64,000 nt of DNA, taken from Neoroseomonas alkaliterrae (GTDB lineage: Bacteria > Pseudomonadota > Alphaproteobacteria > Acetobacterales > Acetobacteraceae). The translations under genes and the position numbers were made by a program. The stretch is from assembly GCF_014199195.1 (NCBI RefSeq), contig NZ_JACIJE010000002.1, forward strand, positions 372,001 through 436,000, given 5' to 3'. Below, in pieces: positions 17,829-26,470 of this stretch. A model generated the notes under the pieces. That model was not told the origin of the DNA and searched no databases. It saw only the letters and a program-made list of their open reading frames with translations. Within the stretch, counting starts at the first letter, position 1. Every line of letters begins with the position of its first letter.

Positions 17829-18497
17829 GTGCGCCTGCTCTTCCATCTTCCCCTCTCGCCCTTCGCCCGCAAGGTCCGCCTCGCGCTCGCCGAGAAGCGA
17901 ATTCCCTTCGACACGCGCATCGAGCGCGTGTGGGAGCGGCGCGAGGATTTCCTCGCCATGAACCCGGCCTGCACCGTGCCGGTCCTGGTCGAGGACAACG
18001 GCCTGACCATCGCGGATTCGAACGCGATCTGCGAATACCTCGACGAGGCCTATCCCGACATGCCGCTGCTCGGCCGCACGCTCGCCGAGCGGGCCGAGGT
18101 GCGCCGCCTGGTCGCGTGGTTCGACGGCAAGTTCCACGCCGAGGTCGGCATGAACCTGCTCTACGAGAAGCAGATGAAGCGGCTGATGGGGCGCGGCAAC
18201 CCGGACGCCTCGGCGATCCGCGCGGGCTATGCGAATCTCCGCCCGCATCTCGAATATGTCGGCTGGCTCGCCGAGACGCGGCCCTGGCTCGCCGGCACCT
18301 CCCTCACGCTTGCCGACCTCGCCGCGGCGGCGCATCTCTCGGCGCTCGACTACATCGGCGACGTGGACTGGTCGCAGAACGAGGCGGCGAAGGACTGGTA
18401 TGCGCGGATGAAGTCGCGCCCCTCCTTCCGCCCGCTGCTCGCCGACCGGGTCAGCGGCCTCACGCCGCCCGAGCATTACGCGAACCTCGATTTTTGA
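17829..18497 (+). CDS. Glutathione S-transferase family protein
   Basis: The 222-aa protein has an N-terminal thioredoxin-fold GST domain (LPLSPFARKVRLALAEKRIP; cis-Pro segment ACTVPVLVEDNG; DSNAICEYLDE) and an all-helical C-terminal domain with TSLTLADLAAAAHLSALDYI. It probably conjugates or reduces electrophiles with glutathione; the substrate is not predictable. The start codon is GTG. A hairpin with a short T-run follows the stop. Confidence 0.88.
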   Translation: MRLLFHLPLSPFARKVRLALAEKRIPFDTRIERVWERREDFLAMNPACTVPVLVEDNGLTIADSNAICEYLDEAYPDMPLLGRTLAERAEVRRLVAWFDGKFHAEVGMNLLYEKQMKRLMGRGNPDASAIRAGYANLRPHLEYVGWLAETRPWLAGTSLTLADLAAAAHLSALDYIGDVDWSQNEAAKDWYARMKSRPSFRPLLADRVSGLTPPEHYANLDF

Positions 18498-18506
18498 TTC
18501 GCGGCG

Positions 18507-18529
18507 GGCCGGCTTCGGGGCCGGCCTTT
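18507..18529 (+). terminator. Terminator after the GST gene
   Basis: GGCCGGC at 18507-18513 pairs with GCCGGCC at 18520-18526 around a 6-nt loop, followed by TTT. It is 10 nt past the GST stop and faces the convergent TPR gene. Confidence 0.55.
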
Positions 18530-18578
18530 CGCGCTGGGCGGTGTCGCGCGTGCGGCGCCGGCCGCCGGAGTCCAGCCC

Positions 18579-19394
18579 CTACCGCCGCGCCGGCCCGGCC
18601 TCCATCAGCGCCATGTTCTGCGCCGCGAGATCCGCCGCCGCGCTGTCGGGCGCGAGTTCGATCACCCTCTCCCAGTCCGACCGCGCGCCCGCGCCATCGC
18701 CGCGCATCTGGCGCAGGATGCCGCGTTCGAGCAGCGCCTCGGCATTGTCGGGCGCGAGGCGCAGCGCCTGGGCGATGCTCTCGGCCGCCGGCGCGACGCG
18801 GTCGAGGCGCCGCTCGGCCGAGGCGCGCAGCACCCAGGCCTCGGCACGCGACGCATCCATGGCGACGACGCGCTCGGCATCGGCCAGCGCCTCCGCCGGG
18901 CGGTCGAGCGCGAGCGAGGCGATCGCCCGCTCGGTCAGCAGGTCGGCATCCTCGGGCGTCAGCGCGAGGGCAAGGCTGAGCGCGGCATGGGCGCGCTCGG
19001 GGCGGCCGGCGGCGATCCAGGCCTCGCCCGCCTGGCCGAACACCGCCGCGCGCGCGCGGATGCCCGCCTGGCTGCGGGTGGCGATGCGCTCCAGCGCCTC
19101 CGCCGCGCGCGCCGCATCGCCGAGGGTGAGCAGCGCGAGCGCGGCGCAATGGGCCGATGCCTCGCCGAGGCCCTCCATGGCGAGGCGGTCGGCGAGCGCG
19201 CGCGCGCCCTCCGGGTCCTCGTCCACCATCTCGATGCAGCGTTCGTAGTCGGACGAATCCACGAGGCGCGGCGGTTCGGGCGGTGTCGGCAGCACCTCCT
19301 CGCGCGCCGTGCCGCCGAGCCACCACCACGCGCCGCCGCCCGCCGCCAGCAGCAGCATCGCGGCGCCGGCCAGGAGCGGGCGGGTTGGACTCAT
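18579..19394 (-). CDS. Membrane-anchored tetratricopeptide repeat protein
   Basis: The 271-aa protein has an N-terminal membrane anchor or uncleaved signal (LLAGAAMLLLAAGGGAWWWLG) and then several degenerate TPR units, for example ALSLALALTPEDADLLTERA, ADAERVVAMDASRAEAWVLR and ESIAQALRLAPDNAEALLER. Each shows the Ala-rich helix pairs and Pro turn of the repeat. It probably scaffolds protein contacts on the periplasmic side; partners are unknown. It converges on the GST gene and diverges from a dehydrogenase. Confidence 0.8.
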   Translation of the reverse strand: MSPTRPLLAGAAMLLLAAGGGAWWWLGGTAREEVLPTPPEPPRLVDSSDYERCIEMVDEDPEGARALADRLAMEGLGEASAHCAALALLTLGDAARAAEALERIATRSQAGIRARAAVFGQAGEAWIAAGRPERAHAALSLALALTPEDADLLTERAIASLALDRPAEALADAERVVAMDASRAEAWVLRASAERRLDRVAPAAESIAQALRLAPDNAEALLERGILRQMRGDGAGARSDWERVIELAPDSAAADLAAQNMALMEAGPARR

Positions 19395-19451
19395 GCGCGA
19401 AATCTAGTGCCCGGGCCGGCGGCGTGCCAGATGAGGCGCATGGAGGCAGGC

Positions 19452-20327
19452 ATGCTGCTGGTGGCGGGGCTGGGCTATGCGGGCGGGGCGGTGGCGCGCG
19501 AGGCGGCGGCCGCCGGCTGGCGCGTGGCCGGCACGGCGCGCGATCCTGACGCCGCATCCGCGCCGCCGGGCGTCGCGCTGCTGCCCTTCGCCGCCGCGGG
19601 CGAGGCGATCCGCATCGCCTCGCACCTGCTGGTGACCGCGCCGCCCGGCGAGGGCGGGGACCCGGTGCTCGCCGCCCATGGCGCGGCGATCGAGGCGGCG
19701 CTGCGCGCCGGCACGCTGCGCTGGGTCGGCTATGTCTCGACGACCGGGGTCTATGGCGACCGCGGCGGGGCCGAGGTGGACGAGGCGACGCCCCCCGCGC
19801 CGGGCCAGCCGCGCAGCCTGCGGCGCCTCGAGGCCGAGAAGGCCTGGCGGGCGGCGACGGAGGGGCGCGCCGCGCTCGACCTGATGCGGGCAGGCGGGAT
19901 CTACGGGCCGGGGCGCTCGCCCTTCGAGGAGCTGCGCGCCGGCACGGCGCGGCGCATCGTCAAGCCGGGCCACGCCTTCTCCCGCATCCATCGCGACGAC
20001 ATCGCCCGCGCCGTGCTGGCCGCGATCGGGCAGGCGCTGCCGCCGGCGGTGCGCGTGCTGCACCTCGTGGACAACGAGCCGGCGGAAAGCGCCGAGGTCC
20101 TCGCCCATGCCGCCCGCCTGCTCGGCCTGCCGCCGCCGCCCGCCATCGCCTTCGAGGAAGCCCGCGCGCGCATGTCGCCCATGGCGCTGTCCTTCTGGGC
20201 CGAGAACCGGCGCGTGGCCAATGCGGCGACCAAGGCCGCGCTCGGCATCGCCTGGCGGTATCCGACCTTCCGCGAGGGGCTAGCCGCCATCCTCGCGGAG
20301 GAGGGGCGCCAGCGTCCCGCCCAGTAG
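19452..20327 (+). CDS. NAD(P)-dependent epimerase/dehydratase-like SDR (YeeZ type)
   Basis: The 291-aa protein is an atypical SDR with the N-terminal nucleotide motif VAGLGYAGGAVAREAAAAGW, followed by RWVGYVSTTGVYGDRGG, where the Thr-Thr-Val-Tyr run resembles YeeZ-type proteins, and LDLMRAGGIYGPGRSPFEEL. The substrate is unknown. ATG at 19452 was chosen over ATGs at 19431 and 19440 because GGAGG at 19442-19446 is 5 nt upstream and the Rossmann strand then begins at residue 2. The 3' end overlaps the opposite-strand hydrolase gene by 48 bp. Confidence 0.82.
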   Translation: MLLVAGLGYAGGAVAREAAAAGWRVAGTARDPDAASAPPGVALLPFAAAGEAIRIASHLLVTAPPGEGGDPVLAAHGAAIEAALRAGTLRWVGYVSTTGVYGDRGGAEVDEATPPAPGQPRSLRRLEAEKAWRAATEGRAALDLMRAGGIYGPGRSPFEELRAGTARRIVKPGHAFSRIHRDDIARAVLAAIGQALPPAVRVLHLVDNEPAESAEVLAHAARLLGLPPPPAIAFEEARARMSPMALSFWAENRRVANAATKAALGIAWRYPTFREGLAAILAEEGRQRPAQ

Positions 20328-21038
20328 CGCGAGGTCCTGCGGCCGCGAGAGGCGGTGGTCGCCGTCCTTGACGAGGCTCACCTGCACGTCGCCGCCGGTC
20401 AGCGCCTCGGCGATGCGCAGCGCGTGGCGCCAGGGCACGTCGGGATCGGCCATGCCCTGCAGGATCCGCACCGGGGCATCGAGCGCGAGCGGGCCGCGCA
20501 GCAGCAGGTGCCGCCTTCCGTCCTCGATCAGCGCGCGGGTGATGGGGTAGGGATCGCCGTAGTCGCTCGGCCGCATCCAGAGGCCGTCGCGCTCGATGGC
20601 GGCGCGCTGATCAGGCGTGAACTCCGCCCACATCAGGTCCTCGGTGAAGTCGGGCGCGGGGGCGATGCCGAGGATGGCGCGCACCGGCACGCGGCGGCGC
20701 GCGGCGAGCAGCAGCGCGATCCAGCCGCCCATGGAGGAGCCGACCAGCACCTGCGGGCCTCGGGTCAGGGCGCCGATCACGCAGGCGGCGTCCTCGGCCC
20801 AGCGGCCGATGGTGCCGTCGGTGAAGCGGCCGCCGGAGGCACCGTGCCCCGAATAGTCGAAGCGCAGGAAGGGCGTGCCGCGCGCCTCGCACCAGCCGGC
20901 GAGGAACTCCGCCTTGGTGCCCGTCATGTCCGAGTTGAAGCCGCCGAGGAACACCACGCCCGGTCCGCGGCCGCCGAGGCGCCGCCAGGCGAGCGCGACG
21001 CCGTCGCCGCGGTCGAGGCTGCCCGTCTCTTCCTTCAT
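20280..21038 (-). CDS. Alpha/beta hydrolase
   Basis: The 252-aa alpha/beta-fold hydrolase has the nucleophile elbow VLVGSSMGGWIALL (Ser102), an acid in GMADPDVPW and His in VKDGDHRLS. The oxyanion segment is FLGGFNSDMTGTKAEFL, followed by FDYSGHGASGG. This combination resembles ABHD10-like (thio)esterases, but the substrate is not predictable. Its last 48 bp overlap antisense with the SDR gene. It lies 103 bp after the FAH-family gene on the same strand, with a hairpin between them. Confidence 0.85.
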   Translation of the reverse strand: MKEETGSLDRGDGVALAWRRLGGRGPGVVFLGGFNSDMTGTKAEFLAGWCEARGTPFLRFDYSGHGASGGRFTDGTIGRWAEDAACVIGALTRGPQVLVGSSMGGWIALLLAARRRVPVRAILGIAPAPDFTEDLMWAEFTPDQRAAIERDGLWMRPSDYGDPYPITRALIEDGRRHLLLRGPLALDAPVRILQGMADPDVPWRHALRIAEALTGGDVQVSLVKDGDHRLSRPQDLALLGGTLAPLLREDGG

Positions 21039-21075
21039 CGCCCCTCCTCGTCGCGCAGCGGATGGGTTCCGGTTT

Positions 21076-21097
21076 CCAAAGGCCTTTCGGCCTTTGG
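21076..21097. terminator. 9-bp hairpin between FAH-family gene and hydrolase
   Basis: CCAAAGGCC (21076-21084) and GGCCTTTGG (21089-21097) form a perfect stem with a TTTC loop. It lies 44 nt past the stop of the FAH-family gene. A U-tract is missing on the minus strand; termination is inferred from position. Confidence 0.5.
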
Positions 21098-21141
21098 CCG
21101 GAGGGGTCCGGGGAAGGCGGGGCCCTCCCCACGCGGCGCGC

Positions 21142-22311
21142 TCAGCACGGCCTGGGCAGCCCGCGCCGCGCGAGCGAGGCGAAGAGCGCGCCGGTGCCGA
21201 AGGTCCAGGGCGGGCATTCGTCGGTGCGGTCCACCTCGTTCACCAGCGCACCGAGGCGCGGGGAGGCGATGCGCACGATGTCCCCCTCGCGGTGCGTGAA
21301 GCCCATGCCGGGCGCCGCGCGGTCCTTCGCGGGCGAGAAGGGCGTGCCGAGATAGAGCACCGCGCCGTCCGGGTACTGGTGATGCGCGCCGATCATCTGC
21401 GCCACCAGGTCCGTGGGGTCGCGGCTGATGGACCCGACCGCGCCGGTCTCCTCGAGCGCGAAGCCGTCGCGGCCGCTGATGGTCAGAGTGATCTCGGCGC
21501 GGCGGATATCCTCGAGCGAGAAGCCGTCGTCGAACAGCCGGATCATCGGCCCGAGCGCGGCCGAGGCGTTGTTGTCCTTGGCGCGGCCGAGCAGCAGGGC
21601 GGAGCGCCCCTCGACATCGCGCAGGTTCACGTCGTTGCCGAGTGTCGCACCCTGGATGCGCCCGCGGCTGTTGACCACCAGCACGCATTCGGGCTCGGGG
21701 TTGGACCATTGCGACTTCGGGTGGACGCCGATCTTGGCGCCGATCCCGACCGCCGCCATCGGCGGGCATTTGGTGAAGATCTCGGCGTCGGGGCCGATGC
21801 CCACCTCGAGATACTGGCTCCACCAGCCCTTGGCGACCAGCGCCTCCTTCACGCGCGCGGCCTCGGCGCTGCCGGGCACGAGGTTGGCGAGGTCGTCGCC
21901 GATGATCCCGCGCACCTCGATGCGCACCGCGGCGGCGAGCGAGGCGTCGCCCCGGCAGCGTTCCTCGATGACGCGTTCGAGCATGGAGCGCACATAGGTC
22001 ACGCCCGCCGCCTTCACCGCCTGCAGGTCCACCGGCGCGAGCAGCCAGGGCTTTGCCGCATCGCGCGCGTCATGGGCGGAGTTGGCGAGCAGCGCCGCGA
22101 GGTCGAGGGCGAGCGGCGCGCCGCGCGTGCGGATCACGGCGGCGGGGTGCTCCTCCTCCATCCAGCGGGACATGGTGCCGAAGGCGGGCGTCATGTCGAA
22201 GGCGGCGCCGCGGAGCAGGCCGACGATGATGGGCCCCTCGGCGGTCATGATGCGCGCGGCGAAGCTGCCCTCTTCGATGTCCGCCGGCAGGCAGGCGCGG
22301 TCGAGGCGCAT
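21142..22311 (-). CDS. Fumarylacetoacetate hydrolase (FAH) family protein
   Basis: The 389-aa protein belongs to the FAH-fold metalloenzymes that hydrolyse, decarboxylate or dehydrate acylpyruvate or keto-acid substrates. Supporting stretches are GVTYVRSMLERVIEER, AAVGIGAKIGVHPKSQWSNP, ECVLVVNSRGRIQGATLGND and NNASAALGPMIRLFDDGFS. It is longer at the N-terminus than simple FAH domains and may act on sugar-derived keto acids, as in AraD1-type dehydratases; this is an inference. The start is the ATG at 22311, where AAGGAGA sits just upstream. Confidence 0.82.
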   Translation of the reverse strand: MRLDRACLPADIEEGSFAARIMTAEGPIIVGLLRGAAFDMTPAFGTMSRWMEEEHPAAVIRTRGAPLALDLAALLANSAHDARDAAKPWLLAPVDLQAVKAAGVTYVRSMLERVIEERCRGDASLAAAVRIEVRGIIGDDLANLVPGSAEAARVKEALVAKGWWSQYLEVGIGPDAEIFTKCPPMAAVGIGAKIGVHPKSQWSNPEPECVLVVNSRGRIQGATLGNDVNLRDVEGRSALLLGRAKDNNASAALGPMIRLFDDGFSLEDIRRAEITLTISGRDGFALEETGAVGSISRDPTDLVAQMIGAHHQYPDGAVLYLGTPFSPAKDRAAPGMGFTHREGDIVRIASPRLGALVNEVDRTDECPPWTFGTGALFASLARRGLPRPC

Positions 22312-22374
22312 GCGGTCTCCTTCCCTGTCGAGGCGACAAGGCTGGCGGGCCGGGGCACCCCTGCCAAGGGGGGG

Positions 22375-22878
22375 TCAGGCGGTCCGGGCGAGACCCGGCG
22401 TGCTGGCGCGGCGGCGGGCGGGCGGCGCGGGCAGGCCGCGCCCGGCGCGCCAGGCGGCATGGGCGTTGCGGATGCGGGCGGCGAGTTCGGCGGGCCGCCG
22501 CCGCCGGGCCGCGGCGATGGTCGCTGCGTCGGCCGCGCCGCTGGCGGGCACGCCAAGTTCCGCCTGCAGATCGGCGATGGCCTGCAAGGTCCCGGCCTCG
22601 ATCGCATAGGCGAAGAGGGCGAGGTCGGGGCCGCGGGGCAGCTTCGCGGCGCCGAGCGGCGCCCAGACCATGGCGCGGAGGATGTTGTGCGCGACCTCGG
22701 GCTCCAGGCCGCGGAGCATGGCGGCATCGGCCGGCCCGCCGATCCAGACCGAGAGCAGCCCGAGGCCGATGCCGTGCGCCGAGGGGCCGCCGAAAAGCGG
22801 GTCGTGGTCGCGGAAGGCGCCGCGCGCGGCGGTCACGGCGGCGACGCAGGCGGCGAAGCGGGCATCGGCGGCGTCCAT
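22375..22878 (-). CDS. Degenerate GH108-like (phage-lysozyme-derived) protein
   Basis: The 167-aa protein follows the layout of glycoside hydrolase family 108 plus its C-terminal peptidoglycan-binding part: SAHGIGLGLLSVW aligns with the KYGIT region, IL.AMVWAPLGAAKLPRGPDLALFAYAIEAG with the YWDPL...DLALFDFAVNSG region, and ADLQAELGVPASGAADAATI with the LQ..LGV.DG..G..T motif. The catalytic Glu of the EGGY/F motif appears replaced by Arg-Gly-Ala-Phe, and the Asp-Pro-Gly-Gly loop is altered. It is therefore likely inactive as a muramidase. No signal peptide or phage neighbours are present. The assignment rests on pattern resemblance. Confidence 0.5.
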   Translation of the reverse strand: MDAADARFAACVAAVTAARGAFRDHDPLFGGPSAHGIGLGLLSVWIGGPADAAMLRGLEPEVAHNILRAMVWAPLGAAKLPRGPDLALFAYAIEAGTLQAIADLQAELGVPASGAADAATIAAARRRRPAELAARIRNAHAAWRAGRGLPAPPARRRASTPGLARTA

Positions 22879-22934
22879 CGCCCGAGACTGCGCGGGGATG
22901 GGTTAAGGAAGGCTTACACCCGCGACGGGCGGCG

Positions 22935-24140
22935 TCAGATCGGCGGCCGCTTCGCCCATTCGTAGCCGCGCCGGCCGCGCTCGTAGCCGTACTGGAACAG
23001 CGCGCGCATGAAGGCCTGGTCGAAGGGGGCGGGCAGTTCCTCGGTGAAGTCGCTGCCGATGAAGGCGAGGTTGAAGCCGATCCCGTCGCGCTGGGTGTTG
23101 TTGAACATGCGGACCACGTCGTTGTAGCCGCTCGCCGCGATCATGGTGGAGATGGCGCGGCCCGTGATGCCGAGCGTGCGGCGCTCGACCATCGCCCATT
23201 CGGGGTCGAGCCGGCCGTTGCGGATGATGTAGGCCTCGACATCGCGCGCCGCGGTGCCGCGCGCGATGCGTTCCCTCCGCCCGCGGCCCATCGAGGAGGG
23301 GTAGAGGAAGGCCTGCGCGAAGGCGCCGCCATCCACGTGCAGTTCCTGGTGCGCCTGCCCCGCCACCGTCACGTCGAACATCACCGGCGGGAAGGCGCCG
23401 GGGATGGAGGCCGAGGCCAGCAGCACGCGCCGCACCGTCTCGAGCGCGCGCGGATGGCCGCTCGCCGCGATCGCGCCGATGTTCCAGATCACCGGGATCT
23501 GCGCGTCGAGGTTGGTGCTGCCGATCAACAGCAGGCGGCCCCCCTCGTGGGCGCGCCCGATCTCGGCCAGCATCGCCTCGTCCATGTAGCGGGAGATGGT
23601 GCGGAACAGCGGCGCGGTGTCGGCCAGCGCGTCGTCGAAGATGGCCGCGATCAGCCCGCGCGAGAGGGCGATGTCGCGCAGCGTGAGCTCGGTATAGACG
23701 GCGCGGAGCTGCGGGTCGCGCTCGCGCCCGAGATAGGCGAAGGGCGCGGTCAGGGCGCCGGTGCTGACACCCGTGACGAGGTTGAACTCGGGCCGCGTGC
23801 CGAGGTCCGACCAGCCGCAGAGCAGCCCCGCGCCGAAGGCCCCGTTCTCGCCGCCCCCCGAGACCGAGAGCAGGTTGACCCGCGGCAGCGCCTGGCCGGG
23901 CCGCAGCCCGAGGCGGCGGCGCATGCGTTCCCCGGCGGCGACGAACTCGGCCTCGATGGCCTGCTGGCCTTCGCGGCTGGTGATCAGGAAGCGCTCGTTC
24001 GGCACGCCGAGCACCGCCGCGCCCGTCACCTTGTCGCGCGGCACGGCGGGGCCGCGGACCGGCGTGGCGCAGCCGGGCAGGGCCAGCGGCGCCGCGGCGG
24101 CGGCCAGGAGCGCGCGGCGACGCGCGAGGCGCAAGGGCAT
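22935..24140 (-). CDS. Patatin-like phospholipase lipoprotein
   Basis: The 401-aa patatin-family lipid acyl hydrolase starts with an arginine-rich signal peptide ending in a lipobox (LALPGCATP), so it is probably a lipoprotein. The catalytic dyad motifs are visible: oxyanion loop SVSGGGENGAFGAG, nucleophile GVSTGALTAPF (GxSxG) and Asp in HVDGGAF. The ATG at 24140 was chosen because it places the signal peptide at the N-terminus; an upstream in-frame start at 24425 is not supported. The substrate is unknown. It diverges from the TctC gene with a 178-bp gap. Confidence 0.87.
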   Translation of the reverse strand: MPLRLARRRALLAAAAAPLALPGCATPVRGPAVPRDKVTGAAVLGVPNERFLITSREGQQAIEAEFVAAGERMRRRLGLRPGQALPRVNLLSVSGGGENGAFGAGLLCGWSDLGTRPEFNLVTGVSTGALTAPFAYLGRERDPQLRAVYTELTLRDIALSRGLIAAIFDDALADTAPLFRTISRYMDEAMLAEIGRAHEGGRLLLIGSTNLDAQIPVIWNIGAIAASGHPRALETVRRVLLASASIPGAFPPVMFDVTVAGQAHQELHVDGGAFAQAFLYPSSMGRGRRERIARGTAARDVEAYIIRNGRLDPEWAMVERRTLGITGRAISTMIAASGYNDVVRMFNNTQRDGIGFNLAFIGSDFTEELPAPFDQAFMRALFQYGYERGRRGYEWAKRPPI

Positions 24141-24318
24141 GGCGGCAATCCCCGATTCGGCGCGCGCAGCATAGCGGATACCGCGGCGCGGGTGCCTGCA
24201 TGCGCCGATCCGGGCCGGAGGCGGCGGTGCCCGCGCCGCATCACTATCCGCCGCGGTTTGCAGGATTGCCAGCCTGCCGTCACTCTGCGCCGAACGCCGG
24301 AACCATTGGAGGAACGCC

Positions 24319-25293
24319 ATGACCATCCGCCGCCGCGCCCTCGGCGCGCTCGCCGCCGCGGGCAGCCTCGCCCTTCCGCGCCTCGCCCATGCCGCCTGGC
24401 CGGCCGACAAGCCGATCGAGGTCATCGTGCCCTACCCGCCCGGCGGCGGGGTGGACACCATGGCGCGCATGGTCCTGCCGGCGGTGCAGGCGAAGCTGCA
24501 GGGGGCGCGCTTCGTGGTGGTCAACCGCGCGGGCGCGGGCGGGCAGCTCGGCTGGGAGGCCGCCTTCGCCGCCGCGCCCGACGGCTACACCCTGGCCGCG
24601 ACCTCGGTGCCCGCGCTCGTCACCTATCCGATCGAACGCCAGGTCCGCTACCGGCCGCTCGATTTCACCTTCATCGCCAATGTGGTGGACGACCCGGGCG
24701 GGCTCTTCGTGCGGGCGGATTCGCCGCTGCGCACGCTGGCCGACCTGATCGCGGCGGCGAAGGCGCGGCCCGGGCAGCTCAGCTACGGCAGCACCGGCAT
24801 CGGCTCGGACGACCACCTGCTGGTGATCGCGCTCGAGGACCGGGCCGGCATGCCGCCGATGACGCATGTGCCCTTCAACGGCATGGCGCCTCTCGGCACC
24901 GCGCTCGCCGGCGGGCACATCGATGTCGGCGCCTTCAACATGAGCGAGAGCCTCGCGCTGCTGCAGGCCGGGCGCATCCGCTCGCTCGGCCAGGCGGCGC
25001 TCACGCGCTGGTCGGGCACGCCGGACGTGCCGACCTTCGCCGAGCAGGGGCAGAACCTCGTCTCCGGCGCGACGCGCGGGATCGTCGGCCCGCCCGGCCT
25101 GCCGGCGGAGATCGCGGCCCGTCTCGAGGCCGCCTTCCGCGAGGCGATGGCCGAACCCGCCTTCGTGGCCGAGGCGAACCGCATGGGCCTGCCGCTCGCC
25201 CCGCGCATCGGCGCCGATTTCCGCTCCGACGTTGTCGGGCTCGAGCGCGACCTGCGCGGGCTGTGGCAGCGCCGGCCCTGGCGCGAATCGTGA
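24319..25293 (+). CDS. Bug/TctC family periplasmic binding protein
   Basis: Periplasmic solute-binding protein of the tripartite tricarboxylate transporter type. The 324-aa protein has a signal peptide with twin arginines (TIRRRALGALAAAGSLALP, cleavage after AHA) and the family motifs PIEVIVPYPPGGGVDTMARM, VVNRAGAGGQLG and DGYTLAATS. The ligand is probably a carboxylate but cannot be deduced. No TctA/TctB membrane genes are adjacent, as is typical for orphan Bug proteins. It is coupled by GTGA to a downstream Ldh2-family dehydrogenase. Confidence 0.92.
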   Translation: MTIRRRALGALAAAGSLALPRLAHAAWPADKPIEVIVPYPPGGGVDTMARMVLPAVQAKLQGARFVVVNRAGAGGQLGWEAAFAAAPDGYTLAATSVPALVTYPIERQVRYRPLDFTFIANVVDDPGGLFVRADSPLRTLADLIAAAKARPGQLSYGSTGIGSDDHLLVIALEDRAGMPPMTHVPFNGMAPLGTALAGGHIDVGAFNMSESLALLQAGRIRSLGQAALTRWSGTPDVPTFAEQGQNLVSGATRGIVGPPGLPAEIAARLEAAFREAMAEPAFVAEANRMGLPLAPRIGADFRSDVVGLERDLRGLWQRRPWRES

Positions 25294-26360
25294 CGGAAGC
25301 CGCAACGCTGCATGTCGAGGCCGGCGCGCTCGCCGGCTTCGTGCGCGCCATCGTCGCCGCCACCGGCTGCGCCCCGCAGGAGGCCGAGGAGGTCGCCGCC
25401 CATCTGCTGGAGGCGAACCTCCAGGGCCATGACAGCCACGGCATCATGCTGCTGCCGCGCTACGTGCAGCATGTGCGCGAGGGCAAGCTGCGCCCGGGCG
25501 CGGCACCGACGCCGGTGCGGCAGGAGGCGACGCTCGCGCTGTTCGACGGCAACATGGGCTATGGCCAGCATGTCGGGCGGATCGTCATGGACTGGGCGAT
25601 CGGTGCGGCGCGCGCCCACGGCCATGCGGTGATGGGGCTGCGCAACGTGCACCACATCGGCCGCGTCGGCGCCTATGGCGAGCAGGCGGCGGCGGCGGGG
25701 ATGATCTCTCTGCATTTCGTCAACGGCGTCTCCGGCCCGCCGGCGGTCGCGCCCTTCGGGGGCTCGGATGCGCGGCTGTCCACCAACCCGGTCTGCATCA
25801 CCGTGCCGGGGGACCCGCCGCTGGTGCTCGATTTCGCGACCTCGGCCATCGCCCTCGGCAAGTGCCGTGTCGCCTTCAATGCCGGGCGTCCGGTGCCCGA
25901 GGGATCGCTGGTGGACGCGAGCGGCAGGCCGACCACCGACCCGGGCGTGCTCTACCGCGACCAGCCGCGCGGGGCGCTGCTCTCCTTCGGGGCGCACAAG
26001 GGATACGGGCTCGCGCTGGTCTGCGAGGTCCTGGCCGGCGCGCTGCTCGGCGGCGCCACCGCCTGGCGGACCGAGTGGCGGGACCGCGGCATCGTGAACA
26101 GCTGGCTCGCCTTCGTGCTAGACCCCGCGCGATTCGGGGATGATGCGCGGTTCCGCGAGGAGCTCGCGGCGGTGATCGCGGATGTGAAGGCCTCCCCGCC
26201 CGCCGATCCGGAGAACCCGGTGCTGGTGGCGGGCGAGAAGGAGCGCATCACGAAGGCGCGGCGCCTCGCGACCGGGGTGCCGGTGGATGCGACGACCTGG
26301 GCGATGCTGGTGGAGGCGGCGCGCGGCCTCGGCATCAACGAGGTGCCCGAGGCGCGCTGA
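25290..26360 (+). CDS. Malate/L-lactate (Ldh2) family dehydrogenase
   Basis: NAD(P)-dependent 2-hydroxyacid or imine dehydrogenase of the Ldh2/YlbC fold. The 356-aa protein shows HDSHGIMLLPRYVQHVREG, VMGLRNVHHIGRVGAYGEQA (catalytic His region), STNPVCITVPGDPPLVLDFA and SFGAHKGYGLALVCEVLAGAL. The start is GTG at 25290, overlapping the stop of the TctC gene (GTGA). Coupling suggests it oxidises or reduces the carboxylate bound by that protein; this is an inference. Confidence 0.9.
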   Translation: MTEAATLHVEAGALAGFVRAIVAATGCAPQEAEEVAAHLLEANLQGHDSHGIMLLPRYVQHVREGKLRPGAAPTPVRQEATLALFDGNMGYGQHVGRIVMDWAIGAARAHGHAVMGLRNVHHIGRVGAYGEQAAAAGMISLHFVNGVSGPPAVAPFGGSDARLSTNPVCITVPGDPPLVLDFATSAIALGKCRVAFNAGRPVPEGSLVDASGRPTTDPGVLYRDQPRGALLSFGAHKGYGLALVCEVLAGALLGGATAWRTEWRDRGIVNSWLAFVLDPARFGDDARFREELAAVIADVKASPPADPENPVLVAGEKERITKARRLATGVPVDATTWAMLVEAARGLGINEVPEAR

Positions 26361-26470
26361 ACGCGCGCAGCGCCGTCATGACTGGCGGGCAGGGGATCGG
26401 CCCTGGTCCGCCGGTGATCGCCCTTCGGTCCTCCGCACGGCGGAGGGCGCCAGCCCCGCGCGTGATGGCA

